Below are positions 7,359-15,959 of a stretch of DNA of 37,019 bases, one piece after another (the stretch's first letter is position 1; each line of letters begins with the position of its first letter). Origin of the DNA: an uncultured Lachnospiraceae bacterium. GTDB lineage: Bacteria > Bacillota > Clostridia > Lachnospirales > Lachnospiraceae. The notes beneath the pieces were generated by a model that was not told the origin of the DNA, did not search any database, and saw only the letters and a list, made by a program, of their open reading frames with translations. Where the stretch lies: positions 1 through 37,019 of the forward strand of contig CATNCF010000028.1 in the NCBI GenBank assembly GCA_950097145.1, read 5' to 3'. Made by a program: the position numbers and the translations under genes.

Positions 7359-7985
7359 ATGGCAGATAAAATATTTGAAAACAACCAGGTTACTATTACA
7401 GGGGAAATTGTTTCCGATTTCCAGTACAGCCACGAAGTATTCGGAGAAGGGTTTTATATGGTGGAAGTATCCGTAAACCGCCTGAGCAGCTTCGCAGACA
7501 TTATTCCTATGATGATTTCGGAACGTCTGATTGATACCCAGAGCAGCTATATTGGACAATATATCCGGGTCGATGGGCAGTTTCGTTCTTATAACCGGCA
7601 TGAAGAGAAGAAGAACCGTCTGGTTCTGTCTGTTTTTGTGCGGGAGCTGGAATTTGTAGATGAGATTCCAGAAGGGGAAAAAAGCAATCAGATTTTCTTG
7701 GACGGCTATATCTGTAAAGAGCCTATCTACCGTAAAACTCCGCTGGGACGGGAAATAGCAGATTTGCTGATAGCAGTAAACCGTTCTTATGGAAAATCAG
7801 ATTACATACCCTGCATCTGCTGGGGCAGAAATGCAAGATATGCTTCCGGGTTTGACGTGGGAGGGCATGTGCAGGTTTACGGGAGAATCCAGAGCAGGGA
7901 ATATGTAAAGAAATTATCCGAGACGGAAGTGGAACACAGGGTTGCTTATGAGGTATCTGTAAGCAAGATTGAATATCTGGAATAA
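7359..7985 (+). CDS. Single-stranded DNA-binding-like protein, two OB folds
   Basis: A 208-residue protein containing an SSB-type OB fold in its C-terminal half (LDGYICKEPIYRKTPLGREIADLLIAVNRSYGKSDYIPCICWGRNA). A more divergent OB-like unit in the N-terminal half (NNQVTITGEIVSDFQYSHEVFGEGFYMVEVSVNRLS) suggests an internal duplication. It lacks the acidic C-terminal tip (DDIPF type) of replicative SSB, so it is probably an accessory, PriB-like or regulatory relative. ATG 7359 is chosen because AAAGGGG lies upstream; the open frame begins earlier. The start follows two ATCGAT palindromes at 7320-7336. It stands alone, divergent from ppiB. Confidence 0.75.
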   Translation: MADKIFENNQVTITGEIVSDFQYSHEVFGEGFYMVEVSVNRLSSFADIIPMMISERLIDTQSSYIGQYIRVDGQFRSYNRHEEKKNRLVLSVFVRELEFVDEIPEGEKSNQIFLDGYICKEPIYRKTPLGREIADLLIAVNRSYGKSDYIPCICWGRNARYASGFDVGGHVQVYGRIQSREYVKKLSETEVEHRVAYEVSVSKIEYLE

Positions 7986-8109
7986 TAGAATAGTAGAACT
8001 TTAAAGTCAGGAAACCGCGATTTCAGACAGCATTTGGACAAAAATTTGCATTTTCCGGAGGTTTGTGGTATTTTTAAAGAAGGTTTTGTGAAAGAGAAAG
8101 GAAAACAGC

Positions 8110-8592
8110 ATGCGTAAGGAAAAGGTTACTGTTTATTGCGGAGAGGGAAAAGGTAAGACAACAGCAGCATTTGAATGTGCAGTTCAATCAGCAAGCCAGG
8201 GGGGCAGTGTCATTATAATTCAGTTCCTGAAGGGGAAAAAAGAAGAGGAACTGGAATTTTTGCGCAGACTGGAGCCGGAACTGAAAGTTTTTAGCTTTGC
8301 CAGATCAGGAAAGAATTTTGCAGAATTATCCCAGGAAGAGCAGCAGGAAGAGGAAATGAACATCCGCAATGGATTTAATTTTGCTAGGAAAGTACTGGTG
8401 ACAGGAGAGTGCAGCCTTCTGATTTTGGATGGTTTTCTGGGGCTTTTGGATAACCATATGGTTTCTGCAGAGGATTTAGAATCTCTGATGAATGCTGGAT
8501 CGGAAGATACAGAGATGGTGCTGACAGGAAGGAATATGAGTGATGTGTTGAGAAAATATGCCGGAAAAATTTATAGAATCCATGAAGAATAG
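8110..8592 (+). CDS. CobO/BtuR-like corrinoid adenosyltransferase homologue, shortened
   Basis: A 160-residue P-loop protein with the ATP site of CobA/CobO/BtuR adenosyltransferases (VYCGEGKGKTTAA), a VIIIQFLKGKK strand and a LVLTGR-like segment (EMVLTGRNMSDVL). These enzymes transfer adenosyl from ATP to cobalt of corrinoids. Two departures are visible. The acidic Walker-B-like motif normally ILDE reads ILDG. The protein ends at GKIYRIHEE, without the ~20-residue C-terminal tail (HPY/F ... GIxARxGIE) of typical members. It could be a divergent ATPase rather than an active transferase. GAAAGGAAAA lies before ATG 8110. A bidirectional terminator follows. Confidence 0.7.
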   Translation: MRKEKVTVYCGEGKGKTTAAFECAVQSASQGGSVIIIQFLKGKKEEELEFLRRLEPELKVFSFARSGKNFAELSQEEQQEEEMNIRNGFNFARKVLVTGECSLLILDGFLGLLDNHMVSAEDLESLMNAGSEDTEMVLTGRNMSDVLRKYAGKIYRIHEE

Positions 8593-8624
8593 TATACTGC
8601 TTTGGTAATATAAATCTGTATTAT

Positions 8625-8667
8625 AAAATCCCCTGGGAAGATTTTAACAATCTGCAGGGGATTTTTT
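8625..8667. terminator. Bidirectional terminator
   Basis: AAAATCCCCTG pairs with CAGGGGATTTT and is followed by T residues; it separates two convergent genes (8110-8592 plus and 8681-9070 minus). Confidence 0.9.
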
Positions 8668-8680
8668 GAATTCTGGAATA

Positions 8681-9070
8681 CTATTTTTCAAAGACAAATG
8701 TTACGCCGCCTTCAACACCGATGGTAGCTTCATCCAGTTCCATGGTCAATTTATCGTCTTTGTATTCACATGTTACAGTTTCATCACTCTTGAGGGTAAG
8801 TGTCGGCTCTTTGTACTCCCAATTTCCGTTTGCTGTCTCTCCAGCAAGCGCCATTTCGAATGTTCCGTCACTTTTTACGGAAATGTCAAAACTCATATCT
8901 CCGCCTACAAGCTCTGCATACTCATCCACATCCATGGTAACTCCCATAGTCTCAGCCGTAGCCAGCTTCCAGTCTCCAACTACAGGGCTGTCTGCCTGGC
9001 TTTTGCCGCCGCATCCGGCCAGAACCATCATCATTACTGCAAATAAAAGTACTGCTACACGTTTTCTCAT
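8681..9070 (-). CDS. Small secreted lipoprotein, lipocalin-like
   Basis: A 129-residue lipoprotein. The N-terminus MRKRVAVLLFAVMMMVLAGCGG has a basic start, hydrophobic core and lipobox LAGC, so it should be lipid-anchored on the outer face of the membrane. The mature part begins VVGDWKLATAETMG and continues as a series of beta strands with repeated signatures (GTFEMALAG, NGNWEYKEPTLTLKSDE), as in small lipocalin-like or META-like domains. Function is unknown. GGAGGAG precedes the start on the minus strand. No partner genes; it is bounded by a terminator and by the divergent lysine-riboswitch promoter. Confidence 0.75.
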   Translation of the reverse strand: MRKRVAVLLFAVMMMVLAGCGGKSQADSPVVGDWKLATAETMGVTMDVDEYAELVGGDMSFDISVKSDGTFEMALAGETANGNWEYKEPTLTLKSDETVTCEYKDDKLTMELDEATIGVEGGVTFVFEK

Positions 9071-9179
9071 TTCGAACTCCTCCGTTTTCTTTTTGATTTT
9101 AACAATTTGTCATAAATGAGTCTAACACCTTTTTACAAAAAATGCAATAGCGCCAGGTTTTTTTGGAATACAAATATTA

Positions 9180-9208
9180 TTGACTTTGAGGATGTAACAT
9201 GCTATATT
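9180..9208 (+). promoter_or_regulatory. Promoter of dapA leader
   Basis: TTGACT (9180-9185), a 17-nt spacer and TATATT (9203-9208), preceded by TGC as an extended -10. Transcription would begin about 15 nt before the lysine aptamer. Confidence 0.8.
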
Positions 9209-9230
9209 AATCATGATTAGGAATATAATA

Positions 9231-9397
9231 GGATAGAGGTTGCGTGATTCATAAGTAGATTATCCGATGTGACAGGCACAGAAGAAGATAACCGAAAGGG
9301 AAGAGCGCCGAAAGGATTTGTTTCCTGTAAATGGATTCTTGGGCATATAATGAATAATTATATGACTGTCATCTTACATTTGGATGGTGAGCTATCG
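9231..9397 (+). promoter_or_regulatory. Lysine riboswitch (L box) aptamer
   Basis: The leader contains the conserved lysine-riboswitch segments in order: GATAGAGGTTGCG, AGTAGA, GAAAGGGAAGAGCGCCGAA, GGGCAT, GACTGTCA and GGTGAGCTATC. P1 forms between GATAG (9232-9236) and CTATC (9392-9396). Lysine binding should favour the downstream terminator and reduce dapA-dapB transcription, matching their role in lysine and diaminopimelate synthesis. Confidence 0.9.
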
Positions 9398-9420
9398 AAG
9401 AGTTATCAGAGTATCTTTAG

Positions 9421-9446
9421 GCCGACATCCCGTCGGCTTTTATTTT
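9421..9446 (+). terminator. Riboswitch-controlled terminator
   Basis: GCCGAC (9421-9426) and GTCGGC (9432-9437) form a stem around ATCCC, followed by TTTTATTTT. It sits directly after the lysine aptamer. Confidence 0.85.
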
Positions 9447-9580
9447 CATATAGGAAAGTCCTTCGGTTTTCCTATATGATAAAAAAGCCCTCCGGGCAGG
9501 AGCGCACTGCGGTGGAGGGGAATTGTATCGCTAAAGCGATCCGCCGCAGGCGGAGAATCCTGCAAAGCAGGATTCTTTTT
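9447..9580 (+). repeat. Run of five adjacent hairpins between riboswitch and dapA
   Basis: Successive inverted repeats lie almost end to end: CATATAGGAAA with TTTCCTATATG (9447-9478), CCCTCC with GGAGGG (9488-9519), ATCGCT with AGCGAT (9527-9540), CCGCC with GGCGG (9541-9553), and GAATCCTGC with GCAGGATTC (9555-9575) followed by five T residues. The last has terminator form only about 15 nt before the dapA ribosome binding site. It may be a mobile palindromic repeat or a second control layer. Confidence 0.8.
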
Positions 9581-9601
9581 AATTAGATAGGAGGAAAGAA
9601 G

Positions 9602-10501
9602 ATGGCGCTTTTTAAAGGAGCTGGTGTTGCACTGGTAACACCTATGAAAGAAAATCTGGAAGTAGACTACGATAAACTGGCAGAGCTTCTGGAAGACCAG
9701 ATTAAAAATCAAACGGATAGCATTATTATTACAGGAACCACAGGGGAGGCCTCTACACTGACAGAGGAAGAGCATCTTGAGGTGATTCGTGCGGCTGTCT
9801 CCATTGTAAATAAACGGATTCCGGTCATCGCTGGAACAGGTTCTAACTGTACCAGGACGGCGGTTGATTTATCACGCAGGGCACAGGAAGCTGGTGCAGA
9901 TGGGTTATTGGTGGTGACGCCTTACTATAATAAGGCGACTCAGAAGGGGCTTATCAGCCATTATACCCAAATTGCAGGAAGTGTGGATCTGCCTGTTATT
10001 CTTTATAATGTACCAGGAAGGACTGGCTGCAAGATTGCCGTGGAAACAGCGGCAGCCCTGGCAAGAGAGGTAGAGAACATTGTAGGTATGAAGGATGCGG
10101 TGGGGGATATTTCATACACCTTAAGGCTGATGGAACAGACACAGGGAGATTTCGAGCTGTATTCCGGAGAGGACGGGCAGGTAATTCCGCTTCTTGCGTG
10201 CGGCGGAATCGGTGTAATTTCTGTGCTGTCCAATGTGGCGCCTAAATTCATGCATGACATGGTAATGAATTATCTGGAAGGACGGCAGCAGGAAGCCCTT
10301 TCCATGCAGTGGAAGGCGATCCCAATGGTGGATGCACTGTTCTGTGAGGTGAATCCCATTCCAGTGAAGGCGGCCCTGAATCTTATGGGCTGGCAGGTGG
10401 GTTCTCTGCGTGCGCCTCTCAGCGATATGGAGCCGGAGAATGTAAAACGCCTGGCAAAAGCCATGCAGGAGTTTGGAATTTCTGTAACGATACCAAACTA
10501 A
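9602..10501 (+). CDS. dapA: 4-hydroxy-tetrahydrodipicolinate synthase
   Basis: Condenses pyruvate with aspartate semialdehyde, the first committed step of diaminopimelate and lysine synthesis. Full length (299 residues) TIM barrel with GTTGE near residue 44, YNVPGRTG with Tyr135, and the Schiff-base lysine in GMKDA (Lys164). AGGAGGAAAG lies upstream of ATG 9602. It is the first gene of a dapA-dapB pair and is preceded by a lysine riboswitch, so it should be repressed by lysine. Confidence 0.97.
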   Translation: MALFKGAGVALVTPMKENLEVDYDKLAELLEDQIKNQTDSIIITGTTGEASTLTEEEHLEVIRAAVSIVNKRIPVIAGTGSNCTRTAVDLSRRAQEAGADGLLVVTPYYNKATQKGLISHYTQIAGSVDLPVILYNVPGRTGCKIAVETAAALAREVENIVGMKDAVGDISYTLRLMEQTQGDFELYSGEDGQVIPLLACGGIGVISVLSNVAPKFMHDMVMNYLEGRQQEALSMQWKAIPMVDALFCEVNPIPVKAALNLMGWQVGSLRAPLSDMEPENVKRLAKAMQEFGISVTIPN

Positions 10502-10573
10502 TATTTGTGCCGGCATATGAGTTCTGCCAGGTATCATAGAGCCGCACATCTGCACATACAGGAGGAAGAGAAC

Positions 10574-11335
10574 ATGATAAAAATGATTATGCACGGCTGC
10601 AACGGAAAAATGGGGCAGGTTATTACAGGCATCTGTAAAGAAGACCATGAAATTGAAATTGCAGCAGGGATAGATCCATATACGGGAGTCCAAAATGACT
10701 ATCCAGTATTTGCCAATATTGCAGAGTGTAATGTGGAGGCGGATGTGGTGGTTGATTTTGCATCAGCAGGGGCAGTGGACGATCTATTAGATTATTGTAT
10801 CAGCCATAAGCTTCCGGTGGTTCTCTGTACCACTGGATTAAGCCAGGAACAGCTTGCGCGGGTGGAAGAGGCCGGCAGACAGACAGCGGTGCTGAGATCT
10901 GCCAATATGTCTCTGGGCATCAATATGCTCATGGATTTACTGCAGAAGGCGGCAAAGACGTTAGCTCCGGCAGGTTTTGATATGGAAATTGTGGAAAAGC
11001 ACCATAATCAAAAGGTGGATGCTCCCAGCGGTACAGCTCTTGCCCTTGCAGATTCCCTGAATGATGCGCTGGAGAATGCCTATGCCTATAATTATGACAG
11101 GACTTTGGACAGAAAAAAGCGTGAGAAATACGAAATTGGAATCCAGGCTGTCCGGGGAGGTAACATTGTGGGAGAGCATGAGGTTATTTTTGCCGGGGTG
11201 GATGAAGTTATTGAATTTAAACATACGGCATATTCTAAGGCTGTTTTTGCAAAAGGCGCAGTGGAAGCGGCAAAATTTCTGGCGGGCAGGGCCCCAGGCA
11301 GATATGAGATGAGCGATGTGATTGCACAAGTATAG
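10574..11335 (+). CDS. dapB: 4-hydroxy-tetrahydrodipicolinate reductase
   Basis: NAD(P)H-dependent reductase acting directly after DapA. The N-terminal Rossmann motif is HGCNGKMGQVI, followed by VVDFASAGAV, CTTGLS, and the C-terminal catalytic region EKHHNQKVDAPSGTALALAD with the His-His-Asn and Lys expected of DapB. The tail RGGNIVGEHEVIFAG and the FAKGAVEAAKFLAG helix are also typical. 253 residues from ATG 10574, which has GGAGGAAGAG upstream; the open frame starts 23 codons earlier, but that stretch has no similarity to DapB. A strong terminator follows, so the operon is dapA-dapB only. Confidence 0.96.
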   Translation: MIKMIMHGCNGKMGQVITGICKEDHEIEIAAGIDPYTGVQNDYPVFANIAECNVEADVVVDFASAGAVDDLLDYCISHKLPVVLCTTGLSQEQLARVEEAGRQTAVLRSANMSLGINMLMDLLQKAAKTLAPAGFDMEIVEKHHNQKVDAPSGTALALADSLNDALENAYAYNYDRTLDRKKREKYEIGIQAVRGGNIVGEHEVIFAGVDEVIEFKHTAYSKAVFAKGAVEAAKFLAGRAPGRYEMSDVIAQV

Positions 11336-11340
11336 ACGAG

Positions 11341-11380
11341 AGGTGTAAAGTCTTTTTGGGTGAAGGCTTTACACCTTTTG
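11341..11380 (+). terminator. Terminator of dapAB operon
   Basis: AGGTGTAAAG (11341-11350) pairs perfectly with CTTTACACCT (11367-11376), followed by T residues. Confidence 0.88.
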
Positions 11381-11394
11381 TTCGTAAATAAAGT

Positions 11395-14300
11395 ATGGAG
11401 GAGCTGGAACAGACGGATCTATTTTTGTCCTTGAATCAAAAATTTGTGCGTGTTAAAATAAAAGAAAGCGTAAAAAGGATAGGGTGTGGTAGTATCACAG
11501 TAAAAAGGAAATGTAATTGGAAAAATTTACTGGCATATATCTTGGGGGCTACAATGCTTTTTGGCATTGGGGGATTCTTTTTGCCGGAACGGCCAGAGGC
11601 GGCGGAAAAGCGGACGGTGCGTGTGGCATTTTTTCCCATGGATGGCTATCATATGAAAGATGATAAGGGAGATTATGACGGCATGGATGTCCAGTACCTG
11701 AAAGCGCTGTGCGAGTATGCCGACTGGAAGGTGGAGTATGTGGAATGTGGAAGCTGGGACGAGGCGCTGTCTCTTTTGTCAGAACAAAAGGTGGATTTAG
11801 TGGGTTCTGCGCAGTTTTCAGAGGAGCGGTCTGAAATTTATCAATATGCATCCCTTCCAAGCGGGTATACTTTTGGAGTGATTGCAGCTAAGGGGGACAG
11901 CAGGCTTGCCTATGAAGACTTTGAAGCCATGAAGGGGATCACCTTTGGAATGGTAAAGACTTATGTCCGCAAGACGGAATTCCTGCAGTATCTGCAGGAT
12001 AATGAGGTGAATCATCCAAAACTGATAACTTATGATTCTACAGCAGAGCTTCAGGATGCGCTGGAACAGGGGAAAATTGACGCATACATACATACTTTTA
12101 CGGAAATCAGGGAAGGGCAGCGGCTTCTTGGACGATTTGCCCCCATGCCTTTTTATTATATTTCATATCCCGGCAATGATGATGTGATGCGGGAGCTGAA
12201 TCAGGCAATTGCAGATTTAAAAATCAGCCATCCGGAACTGGAAACGGAGCTGATGAATCAATATTATCAGAGCAGGCTGGACAAGACGGTAGTATTTACC
12301 ACGGAGGAAAAGGCTTATATTGCAGACAAAGGGACTGTGACGGTGGGGTATCTTGACGGTTACTATCCTTTTTCTTATGAGGAGGACGGCGAATGCAAAG
12401 GACTCACCAGGGGATTGCTGGACCATGGGCTGGAGTCTACAGGACTGAAATTAAAGTATCAGAAATTTGACAGTGAGAAAGAGGCAAAGAAGGCCCTTGA
12501 GGAAGGAACAGTGGACATTCTTTCCTATTGTACGGATACCAAAGAGGAATTAAATGGGTATGGATTTACCATGATCAGGGAATATGCAGAGATTCCAGTT
12601 GTTGTTTCTATGAAAGAAGGCGGAAAACTCAGCGAGGTGAAGAAACTTGCAACGGTATCTTATTTATCAGACGCTGCGGGCCTTGCCTTTGATCCTGATT
12701 CTGTGGAACTGGAAATTTATGATACCCAGCAGCAGTGTTTAGACGCCATGGTAAAAGGGAAAGCAGACGCTGTGCTGTGCGACGGTTATCTTTCTGAATA
12801 CCTGATGGGAACAGAGATCTCTTACAGCAGTCTGGAAGTTAAGAGCGTTCTGAGTAAAGAACATTATATTTCCATAGCAGTGAGAAATGACAGCATACAG
12901 CTTGCCAGGATTTTAAGCAAGATCACTGAGACCATAGACGCCAGGCAGATCAGCGAATATATTTTGGAGACAAATGTCTATTCTCTGATGAGTTTCGACC
13001 GCTTTCTGCGCAGCCACAGCCTTGAAATTATTGTGTTTTTGCTGGCAGTGGTTGTGGTTGTGGTGGTTACGGCATATTACATGATTCATAACAGCAGAAA
13101 GATCCAGAAGCTGATGTACAAGGATATGGGGATGGATATCTGGAATCTGAATTATCTCATTTATCATGGAAAATCAAAACTTCTGCCGGAACGCAGGGAA
13201 GAGCAGTATGCTGCAGTATGTCTGAATATTTCACAATTCCGCCGTTATAATATTATTTATGGCTGGAGTGCAGGACAGAAGCTTTTAGAAACTGTTGCAA
13301 AGCATTTAAAAGAAAATATAGATACCCAAAAGGAGATCTGTGCAAGAAACCAGGGCGATCGGTTTGTACTTCTGCTCAGCTATAAGGACAGAGAAGAATT
13401 TCTCCAGCGGTTAATGCAGATGGAAGAACGGATCGAACACTATATTTACAAGGATACAGAGAACCATATGGCGCTTCAGATGGGCGTATATCTGCTGCCT
13501 TTAAACAGTGACGATCTTCAGACGGCAGTGAACAATGCCACACAGGCTCTGGAATTTATGAAGGACAGCCGGCTCAGCGACGTTATATTTTATGATGAAG
13601 CGTTAGAATTAATGCTGAAGCAGCGTCATGAGCGGGAAAAACTGCTGGAGTCTGTGGATATTGATGAGAATTTTGTGACATATTATCAGGCGAAGGTGGA
13701 TATCCGCAGCGAAAAAGTGATCGGTGCAGAGGCTCTGATAAGATTTCTGGATCCCACGGCTGATGGAATGGTGAGATCTCCAGGATTTTTTGTGCCCTAT
13801 TATGAACAGACTGGAAGGGTGACAGAGATTGATTTCTTTGTGCTGAACAGTGTCTGCCGGATGCTGCAGAGGAGAATAAAAGCAGGAAAGCCGGTAGTCA
13901 CAGTGTCCTGTAATTTTTCCAGGGTACATTTTATCCGGCCGGATTTTCCAGAACGATTTGAAGAGGCGCTCCATAAATATGAGATTCCCAAGGAGCTGAT
14001 TGAGGTGGAGATTACAGAGACCATTGTTGTAGAAGAGCTGCAGCAGCAGATGGTGAAGCAGACATTGGATTCACTGCGTGATAAAGGCGTGCGCCTTTCC
14101 ATTGATGATTTTGGCTCTGGATATTCTTCCCTGGGAATCTTTGAGCAGATTCCGGCGTCGGTGATTAAGCTGGACCGTTCATTTCTGCTGAATCAAAAAG
14201 ACAGGGGCCGCCAGGTAAAAATCATGAAAGGGATTGTGAACCTGGCGCAGGAGCTGGACGCACAGATCGTATGCGAAGGTGTGGAGACAGACAGCGATGT

Positions 14301-14406
14301 GGAACTGATGCAGGAGATTGGAGCTTATGTGGCGCAGGGATACCGCTATGCAAGACCAGTGCCGGAAGCAGAGTTTGAAAAGAGGCTGGATGAGAGCCTG
14401 ACATAA
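11395..14406 (+). CDS. Membrane c-di-GMP phosphodiesterase with two SBP-type sensor domains
   Basis: A 1003-residue receptor. After an N-terminal membrane or signal segment (~46-66) come two extracellular solute-binding (SBP_bac_3) domains, roughly 75-295 (VRVAFFPMDGYHMKDD) and 310-540 (TVTVGYLDGYYPFSYEEDG). A transmembrane helix (~545-565) leads to a GGDEF domain whose signature reads QGDRF, so cyclase activity is unlikely, and then an EAL domain. EAL active-site motifs are intact: GAEALIRF, SCNFS, EVEITET, DDFGSG, KLDRS, CEGVET and QGYRYARP. It should hydrolyse c-di-GMP in response to an extracellular small ligand, possibly an amino acid. The start codon lacks a clear Shine-Dalgarno, so the first ~45 residues are uncertain. 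Confidence 0.88.
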   Translation: MEELEQTDLFLSLNQKFVRVKIKESVKRIGCGSITVKRKCNWKNLLAYILGATMLFGIGGFFLPERPEAAEKRTVRVAFFPMDGYHMKDDKGDYDGMDVQYLKALCEYADWKVEYVECGSWDEALSLLSEQKVDLVGSAQFSEERSEIYQYASLPSGYTFGVIAAKGDSRLAYEDFEAMKGITFGMVKTYVRKTEFLQYLQDNEVNHPKLITYDSTAELQDALEQGKIDAYIHTFTEIREGQRLLGRFAPMPFYYISYPGNDDVMRELNQAIADLKISHPELETELMNQYYQSRLDKTVVFTTEEKAYIADKGTVTVGYLDGYYPFSYEEDGECKGLTRGLLDHGLESTGLKLKYQKFDSEKEAKKALEEGTVDILSYCTDTKEELNGYGFTMIREYAEIPVVVSMKEGGKLSEVKKLATVSYLSDAAGLAFDPDSVELEIYDTQQQCLDAMVKGKADAVLCDGYLSEYLMGTEISYSSLEVKSVLSKEHYISIAVRNDSIQLARILSKITETIDARQISEYILETNVYSLMSFDRFLRSHSLEIIVFLLAVVVVVVVTAYYMIHNSRKIQKLMYKDMGMDIWNLNYLIYHGKSKLLPERREEQYAAVCLNISQFRRYNIIYGWSAGQKLLETVAKHLKENIDTQKEICARNQGDRFVLLLSYKDREEFLQRLMQMEERIEHYIYKDTENHMALQMGVYLLPLNSDDLQTAVNNATQALEFMKDSRLSDVIFYDEALELMLKQRHEREKLLESVDIDENFVTYYQAKVDIRSEKVIGAEALIRFLDPTADGMVRSPGFFVPYYEQTGRVTEIDFFVLNSVCRMLQRRIKAGKPVVTVSCNFSRVHFIRPDFPERFEEALHKYEIPKELIEVEITETIVVEELQQQMVKQTLDSLRDKGVRLSIDDFGSGYSSLGIFEQIPASVIKLDRSFLLNQKDRGRQVKIMKGIVNLAQELDAQIVCEGVETDSDVELMQEIGAYVAQGYRYARPVPEAEFEKRLDESLT

Positions 14407-14422
14407 GTAGAAAGGAAACCCT

Positions 14423-14668
14423 ATGGAATCACGCGTGGCAATTATCGGCATTATTGTAGAAGAAGAATCATCCGTGGAAGAATTGAATCAGATTCTCCAT
14501 CAATACGGGCAGTATATCATTGGAAGAATGGGCATTCCATATTCCCAAAAGGGGATCAATATTATCAGCATCGCTGTGGACGCCCCTCAGAATATCATCA
14601 GCGCCCTATCTGGAAAAGTAGGTAAACTGCCAGGCATCAGCAGTAAGACAGCTTATTCAAAAGTGTAG
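14423..14668 (+). CDS. TM1266-type iron-only hydrogenase system regulator
   Basis: An 81-residue ACT/ferredoxin-like-fold protein (SRVAIIGIIVEEESSVEELNQILHQYGQYIIGRMGIPY ... ISIAVDAPQNIISALSGKVGKLPGI). This matches the TM1266 family commonly encoded beside hydrogenase maturation genes and proposed to be a regulator; its molecular action is not established. GAAAGGAAA precedes ATG 14423. hydF begins 32 nt later, supporting a shared transcript. Confidence 0.85.
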   Translation: MESRVAIIGIIVEEESSVEELNQILHQYGQYIIGRMGIPYSQKGINIISIAVDAPQNIISALSGKVGKLPGISSKTAYSKV

Positions 14669-14700
14669 GACGTAGTTTGCTCTGTAGAAAGGAGAACATT

Positions 14701-15927
14701 ATGAGTTTGAATCATACGCCTAGTGCAGACCGTGTGCATATCGGCTTTTTTGGGAGAAGAAATGCAGGAAAATCCAGTGTTGTCAATGCAGTAACAGGGC
14801 AGAATCTGGCTGTGGTTTCCCAGGTAAAGGGAACCACCACGGACCCAGTGCAGAAAGCAATGGAGCTGCTGCCTATGGGGCCGGTGGTAATTATAGATAC
14901 ACCGGGGATTGATGATGAAGGGACGCTGGGAGAACTGCGGGTGCAGAAAACCAGGCAGATTTTAAATAAAACAGATATTGCAGTTCTGGTAATTGATGGA
15001 ACGGAAGGGAAAACTCCCCAGGATCAGCAGTTGATCGATATTTTTCGGGAAAAAGAAATTCCTTATATTCTCGCATGTAACAAGGAGGATCTGAGAGAAC
15101 AACAGAATTCTGCCAGCCTGTTCCCGGGGGAAGAAGAGGAACATATCATAAGAATCAGCGCCAAAACCGGGTTTCAGATCCAGGAATTAAAAGAAAAAAT
15201 AGCAAATCTTGCTGTGACAGAAGAGAATGAAAACAGGATTGTAGGGGACTTACTGCAGCCCTCTGATTTTGTGGTACTGGTAGTGCCCATCGATACGGCG
15301 GCTCCTAAGGGAAGGCTGATCCTGCCCCAGCAGCAGACGATCCGGGATATCCTGGAATCTAATGCAGTGTCCATTGTGGTGAAAGAGCATGAATTGAGCC
15401 GTACGCTTTGCCAGCTTGGAAAGAAGCCGGCAATGGTGATTACAGACAGTCAGGTATTTGCCAGGGTGAGTGCGGACACGCCTTCCGAAATTCCACTGAC
15501 CTCTTTTTCTATTTTATTTGCCAGATATAAAGGAAATCTGGAGACGGCAGTCCAGGGAGCGGCGGCAATTGGGAAGCTTAAGGATGGAGATAAAGTACTG
15601 ATTTCAGAAGGATGTACCCATCACCGTCAGTGTGATGATATTGGCTCTGTGAAGATTCCACGGTGGATGAAGGAATATACCGGAAAACAGATTGAGATTC
15701 AATTGTCTTCCGGCACAGAGTTTCCAGAAGACTTGTCAGAATACAGCCTGATTATCCATTGCGGCGGCTGTATGCTGAATGAACGGGAGATGAAATACCG
15801 ACAGAACTGTGCAAAAGATCAGAAAGTTCCCATCACAAATTATGGCATTGCCATCGCTTATATGCAGGGGATTTTGAGGCGCAGTGTGGAATTATTCCCA
15901 CAAGCGCTTGTTTATCTTTCTGAGTAA
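14701..15927 (+). CDS. hydF: [FeFe]-hydrogenase H-cluster maturation GTPase
   Basis: Scaffold that receives the di-iron subcluster made by HydE and HydG and delivers it to [FeFe]-hydrogenase. The N-terminal GTPase domain has GRRNAGKSS (P loop), GTTTD, DTPG and NKED. The C-terminal FeS domain has the CxH...HCxxC pattern: EGCTHH and IIHCGGCMLNE. 408 residues from ATG 14701, with AAAGGAGAA upstream; the open frame begins 8 codons earlier. hydE, hydG and the hydrogenase are not in this window, so the maturation genes are split in the genome. Confidence 0.96.
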   Translation: MSLNHTPSADRVHIGFFGRRNAGKSSVVNAVTGQNLAVVSQVKGTTTDPVQKAMELLPMGPVVIIDTPGIDDEGTLGELRVQKTRQILNKTDIAVLVIDGTEGKTPQDQQLIDIFREKEIPYILACNKEDLREQQNSASLFPGEEEEHIIRISAKTGFQIQELKEKIANLAVTEENENRIVGDLLQPSDFVVLVVPIDTAAPKGRLILPQQQTIRDILESNAVSIVVKEHELSRTLCQLGKKPAMVITDSQVFARVSADTPSEIPLTSFSILFARYKGNLETAVQGAAAIGKLKDGDKVLISEGCTHHRQCDDIGSVKIPRWMKEYTGKQIEIQLSSGTEFPEDLSEYSLIIHCGGCMLNEREMKYRQNCAKDQKVPITNYGIAIAYMQGILRRSVELFPQALVYLSE

Positions 15928-15959
15928 TTTAGAAATATTATGTGAGAACGGAGGAGGCA

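Noticed and set aside
9231-9397. T-box leader for dapA
   Set aside because: No T-box TGGNACC-type sequence is present, whereas the conserved L-box segments and P1 pairing are.
10121-10693. Antisense frame across dapA-dapB
   Set aside because: Overlaps two certain genes, has no ribosome site or recognisable domain.
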